Shown here: piece by piece, positions 7,054 through 16,219 of the stretch
How positions within the stretch are numbered: position 1 is the stretch's first letter
How the letters are laid out: every line of letters starts with the position of its first letter
Origin: CAZKUR01 sp964556005
GTDB lineage: Bacteria > Bacteroidota > Ignavibacteria > Ignavibacteriales > Ignavibacteriaceae
Assembly (NCBI GenBank): GCA_964556005.1
Contig: CAZKUR010000011.1
Span: 7,799-71,798 of the forward strand
Reading direction: 5' to 3'
Length of the DNA: 64,000 nt
Translations under genes and position numbers: made by a program
The notes under the pieces: model-generated
The model's input: only the letters and a program-made list of their open reading frames with translations
The model's database searches: none
What the model was told of the DNA's origin: nothing

Positions 7054-9918
7054 TCATTTTAATAAAACCATTTTTTTTGATGAAATAAAACTCCCTGCCG
7101 TTAATCGATATATGTATATTCCCGAAGCAACCTTCTGTCCCAAATTATTATCACCTTTCCATACAACAGTATAGCTTCCGTTATTTTGATTTTTATCGAC
7201 AAGAGTTTTTACTTCCCTGCCCAGAATATCATATATTTTTAATGTTACTTTGCCTGGTGCTACAATTTGATAGTTGATCTGGGTCATAGGATTAAATGGA
7301 TTCGGAAAATTCTGTTTTAAATCATACTTTGTAATTGTTCCTGGATTTACCGATTTAACTCCTGATAAAATATTTCCAACCGGTGTAGGCAATTTTATAG
7401 TAGAATATAAATGAAATTCTCCTGGAGCAAGTGTTATTTGTTCATGTGCATCTGAAACATAGATACTATCACCGGAAAAGAAATCATACCATTTTCCGGC
7501 AGTTGTAAAATTCGCATCCATCGAATCGGCAGTTACACCGAAATTTCCAACTATCACAACATTCATATGGGGGCCATATAAAGTCATATGCTTCATCTTT
7601 CCGTTGACGTTCATAGTAAAGTTACCGGTGCTGAAATCAGTATAATTCCTTTTAAGTTTAATTAATTCCTGGAAAACCCTGTAAAGGTTATATCTTCTTT
7701 GATCGTTATAATAATTCCACAGAATCGGCTTGTTGCATGTCCGGCATGGATCATTGATTGAAACATCGTATCCAAGTTCACCGAATTGCCAGATCATTTT
7801 GGGACCCGGTACGGTAAGGAAAAATGTTGCTGCTTCTTTAACTCTTTGAAGTGCGATTGGAAGATCTTGAATATTATAATCTCCGCTTGAATTACCCCAT
7901 GTTATATTTTTATACATTACGCGTTCTTCATCATGACTTTCCATATATCCGACTAAGTACGGATGGCTCCAGCCTCGATTTAAATATGAGATACCTGAAA
8001 AATCCCAGGTGCAATCGGAAGGCCAACCCATGGTTGCTTGGCAATAATTACAATTTAAATTTCCCCAGGGCATCATCCCGTAATTAACAACTACCTTCTC
8101 TTCGTTATTGTCAACAAATTCCTCAAGAATTACATAAGCGCCGGGACTTACACTCCAAATACCATTAGCAATTCTTTCCTGGATAGCGATCCTTGTCGGA
8201 TCATATTGCTCCCAGTTATTAAAACCATTTGGATTTTGTGTATATCCGCCGGCTAAATCGAATCTAAATCCGTCAATATGATAATTAGTAAGCCAGAATT
8301 TAGTAAATTTATTAATATAATATCTCATTTCCGGGCTTTCATAATTATAATCATAACCTACATTATACGGATGCCGCGGAGTGGGATTCAACCACGGATT
8401 ATTTGCAGCTGGTTGGTTATTTACATTATCCCAATAAAGCCTCGCTAACGGTGATGAACCAAAAATATCATTCATCGGAGCATCGAGAATTATTGCAATA
8501 TTATCTGCATGGCAGGAATCAATAAATTTTTTCAAGTCATTTTTAGTTCCGTAATACTTGTCAGGTGCAAAATTAAAATTGGGATTATAGCCCCAGCTTT
8601 CATTTCCCTCAAATTCCATGATCGGCATAAGCTCAATTGCATTTACGCCGAGCCGTTTTAAATATCCTAAAGTATCGGTTAAAGTTTTATAATCATGAGT
8701 TGAGACAAAATCTCTAACCAGCAGTTCATAAATTATTAAATTGCTTTTTGACGGCCTTTGAAAATTAGTAGCTTGCCAATTGTACGGAGTTTGATCGGTT
8801 TGAAACACGGAAACAATCTCTTCTGTTTTGCCAAAAGGATACGGCTTTAAATCAGGGTAAGTAGTCGATGAGATATATTGATCATTTGCAGGATCAAGTA
8901 CCTTTTCCGTAAATGGATCGGCTATCCTAATTTTCCCGTCAACAAAGTACTGAAAGGCATATTCCTGTCCGGGTGTTACATTATTTAAAGTAATCCACCA
9001 GATAACGCTGTCGGCATTAACCTGGTATTCTTTCATTTGATATGCAGTATCTACCTCCCAATTGTTAAAGTCTCCGATTAAATAAACAAAATTTTTATAC
9101 GGAGCAAATAAAGCGAAAGTAACCGTTGTGTTATTATTATAGTTTATTCCGTAATCATTACCGGAGGGCAGCGGAGCTTGAACAACCGGAGGATTAATCA
9201 TAATTCCAAATGAGAGTGTATCTTGAATGCCTGAAGTATCGACACCTACAGCTTTAATGATATTTGCACCGTCTGAATGATCAGCACAATAAAAAGTATA
9301 ATTTATTGTATCTTGTGTTGTTTGACCGACCTGATTTCCATTAACAAATAGATTTATGGAAGTAAGTTCTGTATTCAGCAATACAGCAGAAACGGAAATA
9401 TTAACAGTATCAGTTGGACCTGTAAAAATTGGTGACTGCATCGGATTGTCAAACTGTTTAGGCAATTCAGGAGAATTTAAAACCATAGTAATACCGGAAT
9501 TGTATATGGGAGTAAAAATATCCGGTCTTGTTTGTTTAGAAGCATCCTCGCTTCTAAAGACAAAATCAAGCTGCGTTATATGCTCAGTGGGATCGGTAAC
9601 ACTATAAAATTCCCTGGGATGCCCGATTACCAATTCATATAAATTTGGGCCAAGCCTGGTAAGTGCCGGTTGATTGTTATTGTTTCCCCAGTCTCCGATT
9701 ACATACTTCCATGTACTATCATTATTGATAGTCACGCCGGTATGAGCGTAAACTGTTCCGGTATAATTTAGCAGTTCTTCAGCGCCTGGTTGTGTTGCAT
9801 CAAAGTAAACAATTATGGAATCGTTTTCCGTGGGATACTGCGGTACTGTAACAACTATCTGGCTGAATGCATTGCTTATTGCTGCAATAAAGAATAAAAT
9901 TATTAACTTACTTTTCAT
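7054..9918 (-). CDS. Secreted GH13 alpha-amylase-family glycoside hydrolase with CBM48-like module and T9SS sorting domain
   Basis: Signal peptide (IILFFIAAISNAFSQ). Domains in order: an N-terminal beta-sandwich, an Ig-like segment (SINLFVNGNQVG), a CBM48-like module (FALFAPYKNFVYLIGDFNNW, about 270-360), then the GH13 barrel. Conserved regions are seen: GYNP (about 445), the nucleophile Asp in GFRFDLAGG (about 555), the acid/base Glu in VILEEF (about 600) and the transition-state Asp in MESHDEE (about 665). The C-terminus is a T9SS domain (NFPNPFNPMTQ ... KKMVLLK). It probably degrades starch- or glycogen-like alpha-glucans outside the cell. Three ATGs lie near the start (9930, 9924, 9918); the third has AGGA six bases upstream and directly begins the signal peptide, so I chose it. 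S1/P1 nuclease gene lies 5 bp upstream of the earliest ATG. Confidence 0.85.
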   Translation of the reverse strand: MKSKLIILFFIAAISNAFSQIVVTVPQYPTENDSIIVYFDATQPGAEELLNYTGTVYAHTGVTINNDSTWKYVIGDWGNNNNQPALTRLGPNLYELVIGHPREFYSVTDPTEHITQLDFVFRSEDASKQTRPDIFTPIYNSGITMVLNSPELPKQFDNPMQSPIFTGPTDTVNISVSAVLLNTELTSINLFVNGNQVGQTTQDTINYTFYCADHSDGANIIKAVGVDTSGIQDTLSFGIMINPPVVQAPLPSGNDYGINYNNNTTVTFALFAPYKNFVYLIGDFNNWEVDTAYQMKEYQVNADSVIWWITLNNVTPGQEYAFQYFVDGKIRIADPFTEKVLDPANDQYISSTTYPDLKPYPFGKTEEIVSVFQTDQTPYNWQATNFQRPSKSNLIIYELLVRDFVSTHDYKTLTDTLGYLKRLGVNAIELMPIMEFEGNESWGYNPNFNFAPDKYYGTKNDLKKFIDSCHADNIAIILDAPMNDIFGSSPLARLYWDNVNNQPAANNPWLNPTPRHPYNVGYDYNYESPEMRYYINKFTKFWLTNYHIDGFRFDLAGGYTQNPNGFNNWEQYDPTRIAIQERIANGIWSVSPGAYVILEEFVDNNEEKVVVNYGMMPWGNLNCNYCQATMGWPSDCTWDFSGISYLNRGWSHPYLVGYMESHDEERVMYKNITWGNSSGDYNIQDLPIALQRVKEAATFFLTVPGPKMIWQFGELGYDVSINDPCRTCNKPILWNYYNDQRRYNLYRVFQELIKLKRNYTDFSTGNFTMNVNGKMKHMTLYGPHMNVVIVGNFGVTADSMDANFTTAGKWYDFFSGDSIYVSDAHEQITLAPGEFHLYSTIKLPTPVGNILSGVKSVNPGTITKYDLKQNFPNPFNPMTQINYQIVAPGKVTLKIYDILGREVKTLVDKNQNNGSYTVVWKGDNNLGQKVASGIYIYRLTAGSFISSKKMVLLK

Positions 9919-9935
9919 GATCATCCTCATAATAT

Positions 9936-10775
9936 CTAATTAAATTCGCTGAACTTTGGTTTCCCTGCATCGACCCAGGCTGTATAAATTAAAGAAGCAA
10001 GGGCTTGTTCGGCATTAACAAATTCAAACTCGGTAACATATTTGGTTTTTGCCCAAAGTATATCATAATATTTATCGTTTGAACTCGAGTGAGCGATTGA
10101 ATCGGCAATCAAATCGGCACTCATCAATACCGGACAATAAGAATTCGATGCATAGATGTAATTAAAAATATAATCGAGTGGATCATCGATATTTTTAACA
10201 TTGCAGTCATTTTTAAAACTCTGTAATTCATCTAAATGCCTGTCAACCATATCGATTTCATAACGTGCATGAACACCTCTTTGTCCGGTAAATTGTCCGT
10301 TATAATTTAAAACCGTATGCATCGGCTGATGACCGTCTGCTACATAATGGCCGAGATCGGAAGCATAGATCATTGCCCTGTCGCGGTTTTTATCTTTGAA
10401 TGCTTTCTCCAAATTTTCAAACGTTTCAAGTGTTGCCCATGGAAGTGTTCCTGTATGGGTAACAATACTATCACCATAGATCGAGATCAATGTATCTTTA
10501 TTTTCTATCATATTCCCGTTCATAAATTCTTTGTAATAATCTATGTCGATGAAATGTTTAACGGCTTCGGTTTTGTCGATAGCTTTGCGGCTGTCGGCAT
10601 CCGCAGCGTGTTCGGTTATATAATCTTTCCACTGCTCGAATGCTTTCATTTCTTTGGGTAAAATTTCAATTGCATTATTATTTATAATTTTATGTCCCTT
10701 ATCTCCCCAGCTAAAAATTAAAGTAAAGGGAATAAGAATAAAAATAACAGCAAGTTTAATTGTTAAAAATTTCAT
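9936..10775 (-). CDS. S1/P1-type nuclease or zinc-dependent phospholipase C family protein
   Basis: The 279-residue protein has a signal peptide ending near IFSWGDKGHK, so that the conserved N-terminal Trp and first His of the zinc site follow processing, as in S1/P1 nucleases. Further ligand-like motifs: HAADAD (about 56), HFIDIDYY (about 74), DLGHYVADGHQPMHT (about 140-155) and GVHARYEIDMV. These match the trinuclear zinc site of the family, which cuts single-stranded nucleic acid and removes 3' phosphates; the related phospholipase C fold cannot be excluded. The start ATG overlaps the stop of yjbQ by one base (TAATG), suggesting translational coupling. Confidence 0.8.
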   Translation of the reverse strand: MKFLTIKLAVIFILIPFTLIFSWGDKGHKIINNNAIEILPKEMKAFEQWKDYITEHAADADSRKAIDKTEAVKHFIDIDYYKEFMNGNMIENKDTLISIYGDSIVTHTGTLPWATLETFENLEKAFKDKNRDRAMIYASDLGHYVADGHQPMHTVLNYNGQFTGQRGVHARYEIDMVDRHLDELQSFKNDCNVKNIDDPLDYIFNYIYASNSYCPVLMSADLIADSIAHSSSNDKYYDILWAKTKYVTEFEFVNAEQALASLIYTAWVDAGKPKFSEFN

Positions 10776-11203
10776 TAACTTTTTATCCCTGTAAGTTGGA
10801 CAATTATTTCCCTGGTTCTCGAACGGTTATCGAAATCTAATAATATAATTTGCTGCCAGGTACCAAGCAGTAAATTTTTATCTTTGAAAGGAACAGCGAA
10901 AGAAGAACCCTGTAAAGAAGCTCTGATATGAGAATGGCCGTTACCGTCATGCCAGGTTTCATCATGATGATAAGAAATATTGGAAGGAATAATTTTTTCC
11001 CAGAATTTTGGATAGTCTTTTCTTAAACCCGGTTCAAATTCAATTGTGGTAATACCAGCGGTTGAACCTCCGGCAAATATTAAGGCACTCCCTTCTGTAA
11101 ATCCGGTTTCATTTATTAATTGCTGAACCTGCCCCGTTATATCGATTATATCATTATTACCTTTAGTATGAACGGTAAATGAATTGGTCTCTATATTCAT
11201 CAT
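10775..11203 (-). CDS. yjbQ: YjbQ/UPF0047 family protein (secondary thiamine-phosphate synthase-like)
   Basis: The 142 residues match the compact UPF0047 fold throughout: ITGQVQQLINETG, ALIFAGGSTAGITTIEFEPGLRKDYPKFWEKIIP, the triad-like segment YHHDETWHDGNGHSHIRASLQG, and LLLGTWQQIILLDFDNRSRTREI. The His-rich segment at about 80-95 is the presumed active site. Some members have a weak thiamine-phosphate synthase activity, but the cellular role is unknown. It heads the run yjbQ, S1/P1 nuclease, GH13, and is divergent from rocD. Confidence 0.9.
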   Translation of the reverse strand: MMNIETNSFTVHTKGNNDIIDITGQVQQLINETGFTEGSALIFAGGSTAGITTIEFEPGLRKDYPKFWEKIIPSNISYHHDETWHDGNGHSHIRASLQGSSFAVPFKDKNLLLGTWQQIILLDFDNRSRTREIIVQLTGIKS

Positions 11204-11313
11204 TCCAATTGTTTATAAAAATTAACTTTAAAAATTACCTAAGTACTTCAGCATTTTCAAGGTACAAATAACAACTTTTGAGGTCGCTAAATACCATTTT
11301 GAGATTTGGATTG

Positions 11314-11344
11314 TTGACAATATTAGAACCGGAGACTAATTTTG
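11314..11344 (+). promoter_or_regulatory. Candidate promoter of rocD
   Basis: TTGACA (11314-11319) stands 17 bases before TAATTTTG (11337-11344). The second element fits the Bacteroidota -7 consensus TAnnTTTG exactly, and the first fits a sigma-70 -35 box. The start codon is 50 bp downstream with AAGGA in front. No mapping data. Confidence 0.45.
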
Positions 11345-11394
11345 ACGATACAAATCTTTTCATCTTAATTTAAAACTTATAACAAGGAAATTTT

Positions 11395-12597
11395 ATGTTG
11401 ACAAAAGATTATATTGAAATAGAAGAAAAATACGGCGCACACAATTATCATCCGCTTGATGTTGTGATAAACAAAGCGGAAGGTGTTTGGGTGTATGATG
11501 TTGAAGGGAACAAATATCTCGACTGCCTGGCTGCTTATTCCGCAGTTAATCAAGGACATTGCCATCCGAGAATTGTAAAAGCATTAAAAGACCAGGCAGA
11601 TAAAGTTACTTTAACTTCAAGAGCCTTTCGGAATGATCAGCTTCCGCTACTTTATAAAGAATTAAGCGAGCTAACCGGCTACGAAATGACTTTACCTATG
11701 AATTCAGGTGCGGAAGCTGTAGAAACCGCTTTAAAGGCTGCAAGGAAATGGGGATATAAAGTGAAAGGTGTCGAAGCAAATTCTGCGGAAATTATTGTTT
11801 GTTCAAACAACTTTGCAGGAAGAACTATTTCAATTATAAGCTTCTCAACTGAAGAACAATATAAAGATGGTTACGCTCCTTTTACTCCAGGCTTTAAAAT
11901 AATTCCTTACGGTGATGCGGAAGCGCTTGAAAAAGCTATTTCAAAAAACACGGTAGCATTTTTAGTTGAGCCGATTCAAGGTGAAGGTGGAGTAGTTGTT
12001 CCGCCGGACGGTTATTTAAAAAGGACTTTTGAAATTTGCAAAAAAAACACTGTCCTTTACATGACAGATGAAATTCAATCCGGTTTGGGAAGAAGCGGAA
12101 AACTGTTTGCTTTTAATTATGAAAATATTCATCCTGATGTGGTTATAGTCGGTAAAGCCTTATCGGGAGGATGTTACCCGGTTTCTGCAGTGCTTTCAGA
12201 CAAAGAAGTTTTGGGAGTCTTCAATCCAGGCGACCACGGTTCTACATTCGGCGGAAATCCTCTGGGAGCGGCAATCGCCCGGGAAAGTCTGCGCGTTCTA
12301 ATTGAAGAAAATTTAATTGAAAATTCTTTTAAGTTAGGAGAATATTTCAGAGAAAAATTAAGGGAAGTTAACTCCAAACATGTTAAAGAAATAAGAGGAA
12401 AAGGACTTTTCATCGGAGTGGAATTAAAGCCTGAGGCAAAGGGTGCAAGAAGATTTTGCGAATCATTAATGAAAAAAGGAGTTCTCTGTAAAGAAACTCA
12501 CGAAAATGTTATACGATTTGCTCCTCCCCTGGTTATAAAAAAAGAAGAGATAGACTGGGCTATGGAGAAAATTAAAGAAACTTTACTTATGGATTAG
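11395..12597 (+). CDS. rocD: Ornithine--oxo-acid aminotransferase
   Basis: The 400 residues align with class III PLP aminotransferases of the RocD/OAT type. Signs: YGAHNYHPL near the N-terminus, LDCLAAYSAVNQGHCHP, NSGAEAVETALKAARKWGY (PLP phosphate region), EPIQGEGGV, TDEIQSGLGRSG with the ring-stacking Asp, and the Schiff-base Lys254 in VGKALSGG. It converts ornithine and 2-oxoglutarate to glutamate semialdehyde and glutamate in arginine/proline metabolism. The 'GAHNYHPL' start is characteristic of OAT as opposed to ArgD. It stands alone on the plus strand and its stop overlaps by 4 bp the 3' end of the convergent kinase gene. Confidence 0.92.
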   Translation: MLTKDYIEIEEKYGAHNYHPLDVVINKAEGVWVYDVEGNKYLDCLAAYSAVNQGHCHPRIVKALKDQADKVTLTSRAFRNDQLPLLYKELSELTGYEMTLPMNSGAEAVETALKAARKWGYKVKGVEANSAEIIVCSNNFAGRTISIISFSTEEQYKDGYAPFTPGFKIIPYGDAEALEKAISKNTVAFLVEPIQGEGGVVVPPDGYLKRTFEICKKNTVLYMTDEIQSGLGRSGKLFAFNYENIHPDVVIVGKALSGGCYPVSAVLSDKEVLGVFNPGDHGSTFGGNPLGAAIARESLRVLIEENLIENSFKLGEYFREKLREVNSKHVKEIRGKGLFIGVELKPEAKGARRFCESLMKKGVLCKETHENVIRFAPPLVIKKEEIDWAMEKIKETLLMD

Positions 12598-15472
12598 CTA
12601 AGATAACCGTTCAGCAAGTATTTGGTTTCTTCGAAGGCTGACATCAATTCTCTTAATCTTTCTTTAGCATTGTCCAGGTCGTTATGTTTCCCGGATAATT
12701 CGATTGCCAGCGCCTCATCGCCCATTTTTTTAGCGCCGATGGAGTAGCTGGCACCTTTTATCGTATGAGCTTCGCTAACTAAATCTTTAAAGTCACTTTC
12801 AGAAATAAAACTCTCCAGCTTTACACATCTTTTTGCAACGTCATCGATGAAAGTCATTAAAATTTCTTTTTCGAATTCCCTGTTACCCATGCTTACTTTT
12901 TCAAGATGATTAAAGTCAAAAACGTTTTCTTTTACGGAACCATTATTTCCGTTGTGACCATTATTTCNNNNNNNNNNNNNNNNNNNNNNNNNNNNNNNNN
13001 NNNNNNNNNNNNNNNNNNNNNNNNNNNNNNNNNNNNNNNNNNNNNNNNNNNNNNNNNNNNNNNNNNNCCATTATTTCCGTTGTGACCATTATTTCTGTTG
13101 TGATCGTTATTGCCATTACTCCCATTAATTTTGTCCGGCAAATTTTTAAAATTTAATAATTCATCTATTTCCTGCACCAATTTTACAGGATTTATTGGTT
13201 TTTCTGCATAACCGTTCATACCTGCTTTTAAACATCGTTCTCTATCACCTGTTAAAGCGTGGGCTGTTAATGCAATAATAGGAATATTTTTATTCCTTCC
13301 GGTTTGTTCTCTTATTTCTTTGGTTGTTTCAAATCCGTCGAGCATCGGCATTTGAACATCCATTAAAATCAAATCAAAGTGATGGCTTTGGATTGAATCA
13401 AGCACTTTTTGCCCGTTATCTACAGCCTCAATGCAATACCCGGCTTCGGTGATCATTCTAATTGCAATTTTCTGATTTATTAAATTATCTTCTGCAAGAA
13501 GTATCTTATATTCGCTTCGCATTTTCTTAACATCCGTTTGTTGTGTGTTTTTTACTATCGTTTCTGTTTCTTTGTTTACTTCTGTTTTTACTAAGTTCTT
13601 TGGATTAGGCTCACTTTTCATTTCATATATTTTATTAATTTTCACAAATTCGGTTTTCTCAATAACAGAATCCTGAACTTTAATATTGATAGTGAATTTA
13701 AAAGTAGTTCCGACTTGCGGTTCGCTGGTTACATTTATGTTTCCTCCCATCATCGAAATAAATTCTTTACTGATCACCAATCCTAATCCGGTTCCGCCGT
13801 ATTTCCTTGTATGGGATTCTTCCGCCTGGGAAAATGGTTTAAATAAAGTATCGAGTTTATCTTTGGATATTCCGATACCTGTATCGCTTACTTTAATATT
13901 CAATGTTGCAACATCATTTTTCCGCTCAATGCAGTCGATGTTGACTGAAACTTTTCCATTATCGGTAAATTTAATTGCATTACTTAAAAGATTTAAGAAT
14001 ATTTGCCTTACCCGTGTTTGATCGCCTTTTAACAGCACAGGAGTACTTCCGGTAATATTTTTTTCGATTACCGTATTTCTTTCTTTAGCTTTTGTCAACA
14101 AAATTGAGATAGACTGTTCGACGATTTCATCCAGGTTAAAATCGGTTTCTTCCAGTTCAACTTTCCCGGATTCAATTTTTGAAAGGTCGAGAATATCATT
14201 TATTACTACCAATAAAGCTTCGGCAGACTGTTTAGCATTGATTGCAAAATTTTTCATCTCATCCTTATCTTCGTAAGCATCCATTTCAATTAAAGTCAAA
14301 TAGCCTATTATTCCGTTTAAGGGAGTTCTTATTTCATGGCTCATATTGGCTAAAAAGCGGCTCTTTGTAGTATTGGCCTTTTGCGCTTCAGTTGCCAGCA
14401 TATTAGCTTTTTCTTTTTCCTTGAACAAAGCGTTTTCAGCAGCAATTCTTCTTTTTTCTTCAAGCACTTCGTTTGTTATATCCTGTATGCTTCCCTCAAA
14501 ATAAAGCTGATTGTTTCCTTCATCGGTTACAAGCCTATCGTTTATCCGTACAATAATAGAACTTCCGTCTTTCTTTTTTAAAGCAACCTTATAATTTCTA
14601 ATTTCACCTTTTTCTTTAAGATCTCTAAGCAGCCTGGCTCTTTCTTCAGGGTTTGTGTAAATATCGTTTGCGATATCCAGTTTCATCATTTCTTCTTCGC
14701 TTTCATATCCCAATAATTCTATCATTGCTTTATTAACGGTTAAAAATTGCCCGTTTAAACTAGACTGGAAAATTCCGTCAACCGAATTATCAAAAATCGA
14801 ATGATACTTTTTCTCAGACATTTTTACGGCAAAAGATTTTTTAGCAACCAGAAGTCTATACTTAAAATTAATACTGCTTGCTGCTACGGAAAAAGTTGTG
14901 AGGAATAAAACAAATAACACCGTTATAAAAAGGTTCGGAAGAAAATAAACCGAATGGCCGTTCAACATTATAGCACAAGCAAAAACAACGTTGTAGTATA
15001 TTGCTGTTATAATCTGGTTCTTAACTTCCCAGCTTAAAAACAAGGCCGAAGTAAATATAATAAGCGCTGTCACCTGTGAATTTATCACCAAAGATTCCGG
15101 GATTAAATAAATAATATAGCTTGATGATACAATTATGGATAATAATAAAAGATGAATAAGCCAGATAGAATTGGATTTCGAATTTTTTGAATTTAATCTG
15201 ATTAAAATAAGAAATGCAACTAGTGTAGATGACAGCCGGGCAAAATAAATGTTAAAAGCAAATGCTGAAAAAATCCTGACTTCAAAAATCATTGCTATCA
15301 GCCCGGCAATAGAGACGAGCAGTGCTAACACCTTTAGAGGCGCTACAAGTAATTTCCTAGAACCGAATATGAATTTTTCATACTCGGAAACGGAATAATG
15401 TTCATCTTTTTTGTTTATAAACGATACGAATTCTTTGGTGGCTTTTAATTTCATGTTTTGATATACAGACAA
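12594..15472 (-). CDS. Hybrid sensor histidine kinase with PAS, HisKA, HATPase, REC and C-terminal HPt (split by an assembly gap)
   Basis: Order: six or so membrane helices (about 35-205), PAS (215-335), HisKA with His379 in SHEIRTPLNG, HATPase_c with N-box NAIKFTDNG and G-boxes DTGIGIS and GGTGLGL, REC with phospho-acceptor Asp705 in LMDVQMP, an Asn/Gly/His-rich repeat linker, and an HPt domain with phospho-His in AHTIKGAS. The gap at 12968-13067 breaks the frame, so the HPt looks like a separate 98-residue gene. On the HPt side, however, the frame stays open upstream through NNGHNGNNGSVKENVFDFNHLEKVSM, the same linker as on the kinase side. The protein is a self-contained four-step phosphorelay; no response-regulator output gene is adjacent. 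Start ATG at 15472 precedes soluble residues, then the first helix. Confidence 0.9.
12940..13112. repeat. 18-bp tandem repeat coding an Asn/Gly/His linker, with 100-N gap at 12968-13067
   Basis: The unit, on the plus strand, is CATTATTTCCGTTGTGAC with a few substitutions, seen on both sides of the N run. It codes six residues (GHNGNN) in the linker between REC and HPt. If the repeat phase is continued across the gap, the missing length is 8 + 18k bases, which restores the reading frame between the two halves. Confidence 0.85.
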
Positions 15473-15652
15473 AAATGGATTTTTTTACACTTAATACTGT
15501 AAATTTCATGCCGGATTAAACTAATCTGAAGACTTGCAAAATTTTCCGTTTTTAAGGTTTTTTTTCGAAAGAAAAGAAAATAGGGAAAAATTAACTTATT
15601 TTAGCAACTAAATTTTTCCAGTGTATTATCTTATAATTACAAAAAGCAGAAG

Positions 15653-16219
15653 ATGAACTTTTTATACTCGATTGATTTAAGTATCCTGTACTTTATCAAC
15701 CATACTATGTCGACCCCGTTTTTGACAAAATTCTTTTCAACAATAACCAACGTGAACAACTGGTATGTAGCTTATATTATTTTGCTTGGCATCAGCTACA
15801 AGTATGGAGGAAAGAAAGGGAAAATTGCGGTAATCGGCGTACTCCTATTAATAATCTTTTCGGATCAGGTCGGATATAAATTATTAAAAGAAGCTTTTCA
15901 CAGGATCAGGCCGTGCATGGCTTTGAAGGATGTAATTGCACCTCTCGGCTGCAACGGAACATTTTCGTTCCCTTCGAATCATGCACTAAATAATTTTGCT
16001 GCTGCTACATTTTATTACCGGCTTTTCCCTCAATTCAAATGGGTTTTATTTATTACCGCTTTTCTAATTTCGCTTTCAAGAGTTTATCTCGGACTTCATT
16101 ATCCATCCGATATTTTAGGCGGCGCCGTCATCGGTATAATATTCGGCTATTTGTTTTCGGTGTTAGTTCAGAAAGTTTTGTCGAAGATCGACAAACCGGA
16201 AAGCATAAAAAATGATTGA
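15653..16219 (+). CDS. PAP2-superfamily membrane phosphatase
   Basis: The 188-residue protein has five to six hydrophobic segments and the three PAP2 signature motifs: KEAFHRIRP (K-x6-RP), FPSNHALN (a PSGH variant with Asn for Gly) and SRVYLGLHYPSD (SR-x5-H-x3-D). Such enzymes dephosphorylate undecaprenyl diphosphate or other lipid phosphates at the membrane. The Gly to Asn change in motif 2 is found in part of the family and does not remove the catalytic His. The gene overlaps the next by 8 bp, so the two are probably co-transcribed. Substrate unknown. Confidence 0.85.
   Translation: MNFLYSIDLSILYFINHTMSTPFLTKFFSTITNVNNWYVAYIILLGISYKYGGKKGKIAVIGVLLLIIFSDQVGYKLLKEAFHRIRPCMALKDVIAPLGCNGTFSFPSNHALNNFAAATFYYRLFPQFKWVLFITAFLISLSRVYLGLHYPSDILGGAVIGIIFGYLFSVLVQKVLSKIDKPESIKND

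Noticed and set aside
6956..7174. 72-residue plus-strand frame
   Set aside because: Overlaps the 3' end of the GH13 gene on the other strand and has no independent support.
10317..10661. 114-residue plus-strand frame
   Set aside because: Antisense to the S1/P1 nuclease gene, no recognisable features.
12594..12890. Stand-alone 98-residue HPt protein
   Set aside because: Its frame is open upstream into the same repeat linker as the hybrid kinase, and the ATG falls inside the normal HPt start region; the split is due to the assembly gap.
12940..13112. Possible CRISPR-like array
   Set aside because: The units are contiguous 18-bp tandem copies without spacers and lie in a coding frame.
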